From Planctellipticum sp942493135 (lineage in GTDB: Bacteria; Planctomycetota; Planctomycetia; Planctomycetales; Planctomycetaceae): a stretch of 64,000 bases of DNA. The stretch spans positions 4,154,001-4,218,000 of the forward strand of contig OW818684.1 in NCBI GenBank assembly GCA_942493135.1. Reading direction: 5' to 3'. The position numbers and the translations under genes are program-made. The notes under the pieces are model-generated. The model searched no databases and was not told the DNA's origin. It saw only the letters and a list, made by a program, of their open reading frames with translations. How positions within the stretch are numbered: the stretch's first letter is position 1; every line of letters begins with the position of its first letter. Below, piece after piece: positions 26,997 to 35,919 of this stretch.

Positions 26997-27037
26997 TCGC
27001 CCGCTGCGGAGCAGCGGAAACCAAACAATTCGTGAAT

Positions 27038-27076
27038 CGGAGGGGCAGGCGAGACGTCTGCCCTCCGCCGTTTTTT
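27038..27076 (+). terminator. Intrinsic terminator after argD
   Basis: Stem CGGAGGGGCAG (27038-27048) pairing, with one bulged G, to CTGCCCTCCG (27058-27067), followed after CCG by TTTTTT (27071-27076). It is the clearest Rho-independent terminator in the window and separates argB-argD from argF. Confidence 0.75.
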
Positions 27077-27091
27077 ACAAAGGGGGAGAAT

Positions 27092-27185
27092 CGGGTATCG
27101 GGCCTCGGGTATCGGGTATCGCAGAACCGGGCGGAACTGCTTCGCGTCGCTCTGCGATACCCGAATCCCAATACCCGTACCCGCT
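27092..27185. repeat. Inverted pair of heptamer arrays between argD and argF
   Basis: The left array repeats CGGGTAT (27092, 27106, 27113) with CGGGCCT at 27099, then CGCAGAA. The right array (27151-27185) carries TACCCGA, ATCCCAA and TACCCGT units, the reverse complement of the same type. The two could pair into a long imperfect hairpin. The right arm nearly matches 12160-12193 in reverse. It ends about 18 bases before the argF ATG. Confidence 0.7.
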
Positions 27186-27203
27186 TCCCAGTCGAGGCGG
27201 ATT

Positions 27204-28124
27204 ATGCGGCATTTGAATTCGTTACTGGAATTGCGACGCGAGGACGTCGACGCCATCTTCTCCTTGACCGGCGCCCTGAAGGACGGACTTGCGAAGGGGC
27301 AGCGTCCGCCGGTGCTCGCCGGCCGCGTCCTGACGCAGGTCTTCGAAAAGCCCTCGCTGAGAACGCGAGTCAGCTTCGAAGCGGCAATGATGCAACTCGG
27401 CGGCAGCAGCATCTTTCTGCCCGCCAAGGAAGCTGGGCTCGGCGGCCGCGAAGCCGTGCGGGACGTGGCAAGGGTGCTGGGCGGCTACAGCGATGTCATC
27501 GTGCTGCGGACATTCTCGCAGCAGCTCATCGACGACTTCGTGGAGTTTTCCGGGACGTCCGTGATCAATGGCCTGTCCGATCTCCGTCATCCCTGCCAGG
27601 CGCTGACCGACCTGTTCACGATGCAGGAAGCCTTCGGCAAAATCCGCGGCCGGAAATTCGTGTTTGTGGGAGACGGGAACAACGTGGCGACGTCGCTGGC
27701 CACGGCCTGCGCGATGCTCGATGTGCCGATGACCGTCTGTGCTCCCGACGACTATCGCCTGACGGATGAGTTCCTGGCGGAACTGCGCGAGCGCTGCCCC
27801 GACGCCGAAATCGAACAGACCTCGGAACTGAAAGTCGCACTGAAGGATGCGGCAATCGTCTACACGGACGTCTGGACCAGTATGGGCCAGGAGGCCGAGG
27901 ATGGTGAGCGACAGCAGGTGCTGGGACCGTATCAGGTCAATGCCCAAGTCATGCGGCTGGCTCCCAAGTCCGCCCGCTTCATGCACTGCCTTCCGGCTAA
28001 GCGCGGCCGCGAAGTTACCGATGAAGTCATCGACGGCCCGCAGAGCATCGTTTTCCAGCAGGCGGACAACAGGATGCACCTGGCGAAGGGACTGTTCTGC
28101 TGGGTCCTGGAAGTCACTCCGTAG
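27204..28124 (+). CDS. argF: Ornithine carbamoyltransferase
   Basis: 306 residues, normal length. It makes citrulline from ornithine and carbamoyl phosphate. The carbamoyl-phosphate loop is SLRTR (51-55, a variant of the usual STRTR), HPCQAL starts at His129, and the ornithine-site FMHCLPAKRG and the FQQADNRMH ending are present. ATG 27204 is used. It sits third in the arg run but is separated from argD by an intrinsic terminator and an inverted repeat, so it may have its own promoter. Eight T residues occur at 28138-28145 after the stop, without a convincing stem. Absence of the SMG loop of aspartate carbamoyltransferase supports OTC over ATC. Confidence 0.94.
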   Translation: MRHLNSLLELRREDVDAIFSLTGALKDGLAKGQRPPVLAGRVLTQVFEKPSLRTRVSFEAAMMQLGGSSIFLPAKEAGLGGREAVRDVARVLGGYSDVIVLRTFSQQLIDDFVEFSGTSVINGLSDLRHPCQALTDLFTMQEAFGKIRGRKFVFVGDGNNVATSLATACAMLDVPMTVCAPDDYRLTDEFLAELRERCPDAEIEQTSELKVALKDAAIVYTDVWTSMGQEAEDGERQQVLGPYQVNAQVMRLAPKSARFMHCLPAKRGREVTDEVIDGPQSIVFQQADNRMHLAKGLFCWVLEVTP

Positions 28125-28229
28125 GTCGCCGCGAACAGTTTTTTTTGGCCGCGCTCTGCTCGTCCGCGCGTCGAGTCCGTATTCTCGGAGAGTCCAGATT
28201 CATCCGGAGCGGATGACAGGAGGGGCTCT

Positions 28230-29546
28230 GTGGACCGGGAAATCGTGACGTCAGACTTCTGGGGAAGCGGATTGTCGGGGGGAGCCGATGCCCGGACCCG
28301 ACTGCAGCACGTCCTCGAAACGATGCGGGAGATGAGCCAGCAGACGGACCCGCAGGAGATGGTACGGGCCTACGTTCGGCGCATGCAGGCCATGCAGCCG
28401 GTCGACTTGCGGATGGCATTAAGCCGCCGCGGACTCGCCAGTCCCCAGGTCCGGGTCACCCGTTTCAGCGGTTGGGAGGGGGATATCAATCCCTGGAAAG
28501 AGGCGGCCCGGCTGCCCGTCATCGATGGCGGCCTGCTGGCAGACCTGATCTACGGCGACGAGCCGCAGATTATCAACGATCTTCTGGTGCCGGAAGACGA
28601 TCCTGCGAGCGAGTTCCTCCGCGGCATGGGCTCGCTGATGGCGATCCCCTTGTTTGACGAAGGGGTCTCCTTGAACATGGTGGTGATCCTGCGGCGGGAG
28701 CCAGACGCGTTCCGTCTGCAAGAATTGCCCGAGCGGGTCTGGATGGCGAATCTCTTCGGACGAGCCACCAGCAACCTCGTCCTCGCCGAGCAGCGCGACG
28801 CCGCCTATCGGATGGTCGACGATGAACTGCGAGTGGTGGCGGATATTCAGCGGTCACTGTTGCCGGAAACGCTCCCAACCATCCCGGGACTGGAGCTGGC
28901 CGCGCACTACCAGACGTCACAACGGGCCGGCGGAGACTACTACGACTTCTTCGCACTGCCGGAAGGTCGCTGGGGCCTGTTGATCGCCGACGTCAGCGGC
29001 CACGGAACGCCGGCCGCCGTCGTAATGGCGGTGACGCACTGCATCGCCCATACGCTGCCGGGAGCGCCGACGCCCCCGGGAGTCCTGCTCGAACATCTCA
29101 ACCATCACCTGACCCGCCGCTACACGCGAGACTCGGGACGGTTCGTGACGGCGTTCTACGCCGAGTTTGATCCGAAGACCCGGCGGCTGAAGTACGCCTC
29201 GGCCGGTCACAACCCTCCCCGTCTGCGTCATTGCGGCGAGCCGGAGGTGCTCAGCCTTGACCAGGCCAACACGCTGCCGCTGGGGATCGCCGCAGACTGG
29301 ACATTCCCCGTCAAAACCGTCGACCTGCAGCCGGGCGATCGACTGGTGTTGTACACGGACGGAATCGTCGAAGCGGGCAACGGACGCGGTCAGATGTTCG
29401 GCACGGAACGACTGGATGCGATCCTCCAGGCCTGCACCGGCACGGCGACACAGACCCGCGACCGGATCCTCGGTGAGATCGACGAATTCACGGAAGGTCT
29501 GCCTCCCGCCGACGACCGGACGCTGCTGGTCATCGACGTGTCCTGA
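28230..29546 (+). CDS. SpoIIE-type PP2C phosphatase with N-terminal GAF-like region
   Basis: 438 residues. The N-terminal ~180 residues resemble a divergent GAF sensor (INDLLVPEDDPASEFLRGMGSLMAIPLFDEG, then LNMVVILRR). The C-terminal ~230 form the SpoIIE phosphatase domain: SLLPETLPTIPGLELAAHYQ, GGDYYDF (Asp236), ADVSGHG (Asp254), SAGHNPP, YTDGIVEAGN and DDRTLLVIDV. It should dephosphorylate a Ser/Thr-phosphorylated regulator. It starts at GTG 28230 behind AGGAGGGG, a strong ribosome binding site. The layout is close to that of 19850-21151, so they are likely paralogues with different inputs. It is convergent with the next gene, with 22 bases between stops. Confidence 0.9.
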   Translation: MDREIVTSDFWGSGLSGGADARTRLQHVLETMREMSQQTDPQEMVRAYVRRMQAMQPVDLRMALSRRGLASPQVRVTRFSGWEGDINPWKEAARLPVIDGGLLADLIYGDEPQIINDLLVPEDDPASEFLRGMGSLMAIPLFDEGVSLNMVVILRREPDAFRLQELPERVWMANLFGRATSNLVLAEQRDAAYRMVDDELRVVADIQRSLLPETLPTIPGLELAAHYQTSQRAGGDYYDFFALPEGRWGLLIADVSGHGTPAAVVMAVTHCIAHTLPGAPTPPGVLLEHLNHHLTRRYTRDSGRFVTAFYAEFDPKTRRLKYASAGHNPPRLRHCGEPEVLSLDQANTLPLGIAADWTFPVKTVDLQPGDRLVLYTDGIVEAGNGRGQMFGTERLDAILQACTGTATQTRDRILGEIDEFTEGLPPADDRTLLVIDVS

Positions 29547-29568
29547 CCGGAATCGCACGACGCCGGTC

Positions 29569-31347
29569 CTACTGCCGACGCGGGAGCCACGTGCTGAGTC
29601 CCAGGACGGCCAGCAAAACGCCCGCCGCCGAGAACCACCAGACCGTCTCCCGGGTCATGCCCGATTTGCTGCCGGGATGGCCAGTCGATACATCGGCGAT
29701 TTCTACGGGAGGCAGCGGCGCGATCTCCCAGGCGGAAGACGCTCCAGGCGCCGGCTCGCGGAAGACCACGAATGGTCCGGTAGCTTCGTCCTCGACGGGC
29801 CTGCGTGTCGCAGCCTCTCCCCGGCCCGCCGAGGACCATTCGTCACCTCCGCGGAAACCCGCCTGCTCGACGCCGGCGGCATCGTCGTTCTCAACAGCGG
29901 TTTCGTTGAACGATGCACCGACATCTGCATCAATCGGCTGCGGCGATTCCTCTGTCACGTTCGCCGAAATGACCGGCAGCGACTGCGGTTCGACGACCGG
30001 CGACCACTCCAGATAACGCACACCCGACGATGAACTGAAAGTCCTGGGCAACTCTGAGTCTTGCGCGGGTTGCTCGTCAGACACCTGCTCGACAGTCGCT
30101 GCAGGCTCGGCAACGGCCTCGGCGGTCGTCACTTGATAGATCGGGGCAAGCGTTTCAATTTCTTCGACAGGAGTGCTGGTCTCTGGAGTCGACTCTGCCC
30201 CGACGTCAGTCTCAGCCAGAACAATCGGAGTCTGATTCTCCGCTTCCGAGGCCGGCTCTTCGTCGTCCATCCCCTCCGCGATAATGGGCTCGGTGACCAG
30301 CGAGATGACCTCTTTCGCAGACGCCGCAACGTCATTCCTCGCGTTCTCGGACGGCTCGAATGACGGTTCCTGGAAGCGAACGTGCATACCGCTCAGAGGC
30401 TTCAGCAGTCGTTCCGTCAGGGCGGGATCAATTCCGGATGTCGTCGAGGCCGTAACCTGACTGGCGACAAGCGACCCCGAATCCATCGCGGCGACTTCCG
30501 CCGCGACGCCCGTGTTCGGCTGGTCCGGGATGAGCGACGTCTTGCGGGTCTCAGAAAATTGCGGCGGAGCAGACGGCCGCGATGCAGCCGTACGAATCAG
30601 CGACTCGTCGAAGAATGATGACGGCGAAGCTTGGGGTTCGTCGGGACGTTTCCGGATTTCAACCACGGCGGCACTGGTCCGCGATGCGACCGGGGTCGGT
30701 CGAAACTCTGTGAGATTCTTCGGCGTCGTACGGGGAGCGGCTTCGGCAATCGCCGGGGGCTTCGTCGGAGTTGTCGACAGGAGACGCCCCCCTCGCGCGA
30801 GCAGTTTCTCAACGGGAGCTCCAGTCAATCCAGGCTTCGTGGCCGCGATAGCGTCGCGTTCGGCGGGTGCGACGACCGGCGGACGGGTGATGGGAACGTT
30901 CGTTTTCGGTGCGGGTTTCACCGGCAGATTCACTTTGGGTGAGGTATCCAGCGACAGCCGAACATCCCGCCCCGCTCGCGCCTGGCGATACTGCTGCAGG
31001 ACCGTCGCAATCTGAGCCGGCGAACAGTCCGGGGCCGTGCGGATCGCGGCCGCCGAACCTTCTGCCAGTTTCTGGGCCCTCTCGGCCTGACGAATCGCCA
31101 TCGAGTAGTCCCGTTGCGTCGCCGCGGCGCGGGCGTCTGCCAGCAGCTTGCGGATCTCCGGAACGGCGTCGACCGTTTTGCTGTCGGTCGACGGCCGTGG
31201 TTTTCCAAACAGCGACGGCAGCCCCCCCTTGGCGAACGCAGCATCGCACAACGACAGCGTCCCTCCGACGACGACCGTCCCCAGCAGGAAGCCACGGGAA
31301 ATCCAGCGGGTTATACGCAGTGCCGGAGAAGATGTGTGACGAGTCAT
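29569..31347 (-). CDS. Exported, C-terminally membrane-anchored protein of unknown function
   Basis: 592 residues. An N-terminal hydrophobic segment (FLLGTVVVGGTLSLCDAAFA, about residues 20-40) acts as signal peptide, and a C-terminal helix (VWWFSAAGVLLAVLGLSTWL) followed by PRRQ looks like a membrane anchor. Near the N-terminus, PEIRKLLADARAAATQRDYSMAIRQAERAQKLA resembles a single TPR-like helical pair. The long middle is low-complexity, rich in Pro, Ser, Thr, Glu and Ala, and probably disordered. The start ATG 31347 follows AGGGG. It could be a surface or periplasm-spanning linker protein. No family recognised. Confidence 0.8.
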   Translation of the reverse strand: MTRHTSSPALRITRWISRGFLLGTVVVGGTLSLCDAAFAKGGLPSLFGKPRPSTDSKTVDAVPEIRKLLADARAAATQRDYSMAIRQAERAQKLAEGSAAAIRTAPDCSPAQIATVLQQYRQARAGRDVRLSLDTSPKVNLPVKPAPKTNVPITRPPVVAPAERDAIAATKPGLTGAPVEKLLARGGRLLSTTPTKPPAIAEAAPRTTPKNLTEFRPTPVASRTSAAVVEIRKRPDEPQASPSSFFDESLIRTAASRPSAPPQFSETRKTSLIPDQPNTGVAAEVAAMDSGSLVASQVTASTTSGIDPALTERLLKPLSGMHVRFQEPSFEPSENARNDVAASAKEVISLVTEPIIAEGMDDEEPASEAENQTPIVLAETDVGAESTPETSTPVEEIETLAPIYQVTTAEAVAEPAATVEQVSDEQPAQDSELPRTFSSSSGVRYLEWSPVVEPQSLPVISANVTEESPQPIDADVGASFNETAVENDDAAGVEQAGFRGGDEWSSAGRGEAATRRPVEDEATGPFVVFREPAPGASSAWEIAPLPPVEIADVSTGHPGSKSGMTRETVWWFSAAGVLLAVLGLSTWLPRRQ

Positions 31348-31617
31348 CGAAGACCCCTTGACCTGAAATGAACGCGACCTTGCGGACAGTATCGACTGCA
31401 TCGGATACTCCGGCGGTTCCGCTGCAGTTCAACCGGCGACCGGCTCGCCAGCACGGCCGATCCGTGGTCCCGCGGCGAGTACAGCCCCGTACAGGTTTCC
31501 CAGCCTCCCAGGAGATCGGCGCCGTCATGCTTGACGGAATCCGTGCGGCAGGTGATAGACACGGGTTGGCCACGTGGCGCCGCCGCTGTGAAACTTTAAT
31601 CGTGAAACGGTCCTGAA

Positions 31618-33150
31618 ATGCCATTGGCACTGTTGTCCGATGCGAACCAGTCGGAGATTCGGAATCGGATCGCCCCGGCATACAACTCGGCATTGCTGGA
31701 GACCGCCGGTTCCCGACTGATGGAACTCGTGGCACAGCACCTGCGTTCCGTCCAGAACCGCGAGGGGCCAGTCCTCAACTGGCGACCGCCGGTCGAGAAT
31801 CTCGAAGCCGCCGCCGCAACTCTTAAAAGTTGCGCGGCAGATCCTCAATCGGTCCCGGACCGAATTGAAGAACTGGCCCGACTCGTTCTGGCGCGCGGGC
31901 AGAACCTGCATCATCCCCGCTACGTCGGACACCAGGTCCCGGCATCGATCCCGCTGGCCGGCCTGTTCGATGCCCTGGGGGCGATGACGAACCAGGTCAT
32001 GGCGGTTTACGAAATGGGACCGTTTGTCACGGCCGTGGAAAAGGTGCTGGCCGAGCAACTTGGAGCAAAGATCGGCTGGCGGGCGGGGACTTTCGCCGGC
32101 TTCGCCACGCACGGCGGATCGCTCGCCAACCTGACCGCTCTGCTGACAGCTCGCAACGTGGCGCTGCCACGAGCGTGGGAACAGGGGCTGGCAACGGCCG
32201 GGAGCCCGGTCCTGGTCACAGGGGCGGATTCGCATTACTCCATCGCGCGCGCTGCAGGCGTTCTCGGTCTCGGAACCGAACAGATCGCCAAAGCTGAACT
32301 GGATTCCCGGCGGCGCATCGATCCCGTGCGGCTGGACGACCTGCTCCGTCAGCTTCGAGACGACGGCCGGCCGGTGATCGCCGTGGCCGGCAGCTGCTGC
32401 GCCACTCCCATCGGGGCCTTCGATCCTCTGCCTGAAATCGCCGAAGTCTGCCAGCGCTGGAACGTCTGGCTCCACGTCGACGCGGCCCACGGCGGCGCGG
32501 CACTCTTCAGCGACCGTCATCGGAGTCTGCTCGACGGAATCGATCAGGCCGACAGCGTTGTCTGGGACGCTCACAAGATGCTGTTCGTCCCGGCGCTCTG
32601 TGCATTCGTGTTTTACCGCAACGCGGGACACCGCTATGAAGCCTTTCGCCAGAGTGCTCCCTATCTGTTCGATCCGGCGGCTCCTGGCGGCGCCGACTTC
32701 GATCTCGGACTGCAGACGCTCGAATGCACCAAACGGGCTGCGGCCCTGGGGCTGTGGGGCGTGTGGTCGATCTTCGGTCCCGGATTGTTTGCCGATCTTG
32801 TCGACCTGACGTTCGACCTGACCCGCCGATTGCACGGTCTCCTGACCGAGCAGCCAGACTTCGCGCCCCTCCACGAGCCCCAGTGCAATATCCTGGCGTT
32901 CCGCTATCTTCCCACGGAACTCGCAGGCGCCAGTCCGGCAGCTGTCGGCGATTTCCAACTCGCCCTCCGGCGGCACGTGATCGAGTCGGGCGACTTCTAT
33001 CTGGTCCCCGTCAAACTCGACGGCATCGGCGCTCTGCGGGTGACGCTCATCAACCCTCTGACCACAGTGCAGGATCTGCGAGACCTGCTCGATACACTCC
33101 GACGGCACGGGCGGGTCGTTTTCGCCGCGGGTGGCGGAACCCCGCAATGA
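31618..33150 (+). CDS. PLP-dependent group II amino-acid decarboxylase
   Basis: 510 residues, the size of group II decarboxylases (aromatic-L-amino-acid, glutamate, diaminobutyrate). The PLP lysine is in VVWDAHKML (Lys320). A stacking His lies in ADSHYS (206) and the ring-nitrogen Asp in WLHVDAAHGG (288). THGGSLANLTALLTAR (165-179) forms the cofactor-phosphate region. The product would be an amine and CO2; 2,4-diaminobutyrate or an aromatic or acidic amino acid are possible substrates, and the sequence alone does not decide. ATG 31618. It is divergent from the previous gene across 270 bases and convergent with the glycosylase gene (10 bases). No polyamine genes are adjacent. Confidence 0.9.
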   Translation: MPLALLSDANQSEIRNRIAPAYNSALLETAGSRLMELVAQHLRSVQNREGPVLNWRPPVENLEAAAATLKSCAADPQSVPDRIEELARLVLARGQNLHHPRYVGHQVPASIPLAGLFDALGAMTNQVMAVYEMGPFVTAVEKVLAEQLGAKIGWRAGTFAGFATHGGSLANLTALLTARNVALPRAWEQGLATAGSPVLVTGADSHYSIARAAGVLGLGTEQIAKAELDSRRRIDPVRLDDLLRQLRDDGRPVIAVAGSCCATPIGAFDPLPEIAEVCQRWNVWLHVDAAHGGAALFSDRHRSLLDGIDQADSVVWDAHKMLFVPALCAFVFYRNAGHRYEAFRQSAPYLFDPAAPGGADFDLGLQTLECTKRAAALGLWGVWSIFGPGLFADLVDLTFDLTRRLHGLLTEQPDFAPLHEPQCNILAFRYLPTELAGASPAAVGDFQLALRRHVIESGDFYLVPVKLDGIGALRVTLINPLTTVQDLRDLLDTLRRHGRVVFAAGGGTPQ

Positions 33151-33160
33151 CGACGAGCCG

Positions 33161-33871
33161 TCAATCTCGCTCCCGAGGAAGTTCAGCCCGGGCGCGGGCG
33201 AAGACGGCATCGAACATCGGTTCGGTCAGCCGGCCCGTAAACGTATTCTGCTGACTGGGGTGGTAGCTCCCGAGAACCAGCCGTCCGTTCCTCAGGCAGA
33301 CTTCGACGCCGTGCGAAAACTTGGGGATCGCCCCCTCCCATTGCCCGGCCTCGCGTGCCCACCGAAATATCGACCGCCAGGCAATCTGGCCGAGGGCCAG
33401 AAAAACGCGAACCGGCAGCGCGTCGATCGTTTCGCGCAGCCAGCCTGCGCACGCGGTCAGTTCGTCCGGCGACGGTTTGTTGTCCGGCGGCGCGCAGTGA
33501 CACGCGGCGGTAATCGCGGCGTCCCGTAATGCAAGGCCGTCGTCGGTACGGGTGGACGTCGGCTGGCTGGCAAACCCGGCCTTGTGGAGCGCCCGATACA
33601 GCCAGTCGCCGCTGCGGTCCCCGGTAAACATTCTCCCCGTCCGGTTGGCGCCGTGGGCGCCTGGAGCGAGGCCGACAATCAACAGCCGGGCGGCAGGGTC
33701 GCCGAAATTGGGAACCGGCCGGCCCCAGTAGTCCCAGTCCCGGTACGCACTCCGTTTCTCCCGGGCGACATTCTGGCAGTACGTCCGCAACCTCGGACAG
33801 AGGTGACACGACTCGATCCGGGCATTGAGTCCGTCGAAGCGATTTGGAGCAGTTCGCGAACTGGGGGACAT
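33161..33871 (-). CDS. Family 5 uracil-DNA glycosylase (UdgB type)
   Basis: 236 residues, typical for family-5 enzymes, which remove uracil, hypoxanthine and related bases from DNA. Cysteines of the 4Fe-4S site are visible: CHLC (22, 25), then Cys126 in ACHCAPP and Cys141. Motif I is GLAPGAHGANRTGRMFTGDRSG (about 67-88), which lacks the polar catalytic residue of family 4, as expected for family 5. Motif II is YHPSQQNTFTG. ATG 33871 was preferred because the extra N-terminus of the longer frame (to 33967) is not glycosylase-like, though no strong ribosome binding site decides this. Stands alone. Confidence 0.88.
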   Translation of the reverse strand: MSPSSRTAPNRFDGLNARIESCHLCPRLRTYCQNVAREKRSAYRDWDYWGRPVPNFGDPAARLLIVGLAPGAHGANRTGRMFTGDRSGDWLYRALHKAGFASQPTSTRTDDGLALRDAAITAACHCAPPDNKPSPDELTACAGWLRETIDALPVRVFLALGQIAWRSIFRWAREAGQWEGAIPKFSHGVEVCLRNGRLVLGSYHPSQQNTFTGRLTEPMFDAVFARARAELPRERD

Positions 33872-34185
33872 CGGAACACGCCGGCCGGAGTGACGAAAGG
33901 TCGAAATTCCACCCGGAATCGTCGCTCGCCCCGGCGTTTTCCGCAACCGGACCGGCAGGTTCGCCATATTCGTAAGTCAGGCGGCACAATCCCTTTTTCC
34001 CCGCAGTGATTCCCGTCGCGAGGGCCGCCGCGGAGAGACGATCTTGTCAGCGGGGGGAGTCCCCCCCTACGATTGACGGTTCACCTGCAACTTTTCCGGT
34101 CGGGCAAACCGCGCCGCCTGGCAGCCCCGTGCTGTCTGCAGCCGCTGTTCGGACGGAGTGATCTTCCCAGACGAGGGATCCCGCC
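33872..34185. other. Gap between divergent glycosylase and small membrane protein genes
   Basis: About 314 bases. It contains a G/C hairpin with arms GGGGGG (34052-34057) and CCCCCC (34061-34066) around AGT. No coding frame with support and no promoter that I would defend. Confidence 0.45.
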
Positions 34186-34662
34186 GTGGGTCGCGTACAA
34201 CTGTTTCTCACATCGCTGGTCGCCGCACTTCCGGCCGCGTTTCTCACCTACCTGGTGGCGATGATGATCGTCAATCAGTCTGAGAACCTGTCCACGATGC
34301 TGATGGGAGTTCTCGGCGTGACGGCGGCATGCGGCGTCGTGGCCACGGTCGGACTGCCGGTCATGTGCCTGATGCCGAGCCGCAGCAAGTCGGCCAAGGC
34401 TGCCGCAAAGGGTGGCGATTCTGTGGAAGAAGTCGAAGCCGTCGAAGACGAGGACTTCGGTGAACTGGACGCGATCGAAGTTGAGGAAGACGGCGACTCT
34501 GCAGAGACCGCCGCCTTCGAAGCGAGCGACGCGGACGCCGATATCTTCGAGGACTCGGGCAATCTCTCGGATGCGACTCTCTCCGACACGGATCTGCTCG
34601 ACTCCGGAACCGACCTGCTCGACGACGAAGACGACGCTCCAAAGAAGAAAAAGAAGAAGTAA
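34186..34662 (+). CDS. Small membrane protein with acidic domain and poly-Lys end
   Basis: 158 residues. Two hydrophobic helices (LFLTSLVAALPAAFLTYLVAMMIV, and MLMGVLGVTAACGVVATVGLPVMCLM) occupy residues 5-65. A short basic linker is followed by ~75 residues dominated by Asp, Glu, Ala and Ser. The chain ends in a run of six lysines. GTG 34186 is the start, with a GAGGGA sequence upstream. The charge layout (basic linker, acidic domain, basic tip) is unusual and suggests a protein- or ion-binding tail. The gene is 35 bases before the next exported protein, so the pair may be an operon. Function unknown. Confidence 0.75.
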   Translation: MGRVQLFLTSLVAALPAAFLTYLVAMMIVNQSENLSTMLMGVLGVTAACGVVATVGLPVMCLMPSRSKSAKAAAKGGDSVEEVEAVEDEDFGELDAIEVEEDGDSAETAAFEASDADADIFEDSGNLSDATLSDTDLLDSGTDLLDDEDDAPKKKKKK

Positions 34663-34697
34663 CGTTTCCGTGCGACTGGCCTCCTTCGGCAGGGACG

Positions 34698-35702
34698 ATG
34701 AGCCGAGGATCGAAATCGCTGAGAATTCTCCTCCTGATCGGCCTGACTGTCGCGGTGGGACCAGTCGGGGGTGAGGATCGCGTTACGCTGCGTGGTCCCT
34801 CGGGCGTCGGACGCGTCAGCCATACCGGAACCGTCATTGATTACACCGGCAGGGAACTGGTCATCCAGTCGCGGGACCGGTCGAATGTCCATCGACTCCC
34901 CGTCGACGATGTGATCGAGATCTCGACCAACTATTTGCCCGCCCACTCCGAGGGGCGGAAACTGTTGAGTGCGGGGGATGTGTCCGCCGCGCAGAAGTCG
35001 CTGGAAGCGGCCTGCGAAAACGAGTCCCGCGACTGGGTCCGCCGCGAGATTCTCTCGCTCCTGGTCCAGTGCGCTCTGTATCGCGGCGATCATCTGGCGG
35101 CGGCCGAGCGGTTTCTGATGATTACCGCCAGTGACCCGCAAACCCCCTATTTCTATCTGGCGCCCCTCGTCTGGAGCGAGGGTCCCCCCGACAGTGCATT
35201 GGCGGCGCGGGCGCTGACCTGGCTGCAGTCGAAGAACGACGTGGCCCGCCTGCTGGGCGCCAGCGTTCTGCTCGCCCGCCCGCCGTTCGGAGACCAGTCG
35301 CAGGCCACGCTGCGGGAACTGGCGTCGTCGGGCAATCTGCCGCTGCAGCGGCACGCACAAATTCAGCTCTGGCGATTGCGGGCGCACCGGCCCGACATCA
35401 GCGTCAATGCGGTCCGACAGTGGGAGCGGCAACTGGACGATCTGCCCCGCGCCGCCCGGGCCGGGGCATTCCTGTTGCTGGCGGACGCATACCAGCAGAC
35501 CGGCGATCCTGCCCATGCTCTGGCGTGCCTGCTGCGAACTGGCCTCAGCGGGACGCCCCATCGCACACTTGCTGCGCAGGCACTGCGGTCAGCGGCGAGA
35601 CTGGCGGAACAGACCGGGGATCGGCGGACAGCGCAAGTCGTGGCCGCTGAACTTCAGACCCGATTCGCGGATCTCGCTGTAACCTCAACGCCAGTCAAAT
35701 GA
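34698..35702 (+). CDS. Exported TPR-like protein of unknown function
   Basis: 334 residues. Signal peptide at about residues 7-25 (LRILLLIGLTVAVGPVGG). Residues ~27-80 form a small beta domain (VTLRGPSGVGRVSHTGTVIDYTGRELVIQSRD ... DDVIEI) seen in planctomycete exported proteins. The remainder is helical with TPR-like pairs (LLSAGDVSAAQKSLEAACE, GDHLAAAERFLMITASD, LLLADAYQQTGDPAHALACLLRTGL). Such repeats usually mediate protein-protein contact. ATG 34698. It lies directly downstream of the small membrane protein on the same strand. Confidence 0.8.
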   Translation: MSRGSKSLRILLLIGLTVAVGPVGGEDRVTLRGPSGVGRVSHTGTVIDYTGRELVIQSRDRSNVHRLPVDDVIEISTNYLPAHSEGRKLLSAGDVSAAQKSLEAACENESRDWVRREILSLLVQCALYRGDHLAAAERFLMITASDPQTPYFYLAPLVWSEGPPDSALAARALTWLQSKNDVARLLGASVLLARPPFGDQSQATLRELASSGNLPLQRHAQIQLWRLRAHRPDISVNAVRQWERQLDDLPRAARAGAFLLLADAYQQTGDPAHALACLLRTGLSGTPHRTLAAQALRSAARLAEQTGDRRTAQVVAAELQTRFADLAVTSTPVK

Positions 35703-35823
35703 TCCGCCGCAGCGAGATTCAGGCCTGCGACCGAATCTCTGCCAGAATGTGACCGGACGTATCGTTCCACGCGCGGGTGCCGATGGTTCGACGGCGCGCC
35801 AGCTGCTCACTCGGCAGGCAGTC

Positions 35824-35852
35824 TCGACCGTCTTCGCCCATCGACCTATACT
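35824..35852 (+). promoter_or_regulatory. Possible promoter of the glucan phosphorylase gene
   Basis: -10 TATACT (35847-35852, one mismatch) with a weaker -35 TCGACC (35824-35829) at 17-base spacing. Transcription would begin near 35859, about 60 bases upstream of the ATG. Confidence 0.4.
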
Positions 35853-35919
35853 GCCCGTCAAACTCCTCCGGTTTGACCTCGAGTACGGTCCGTCGTTCTC
35901 CGCACCGAAAGCACGTTTC

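Noticed and set aside
27092..27185. CRISPR-like repeat array
   Set aside because: Units are only 7 bases, directly adjacent and without spacers; the inverted layout does not fit CRISPR.
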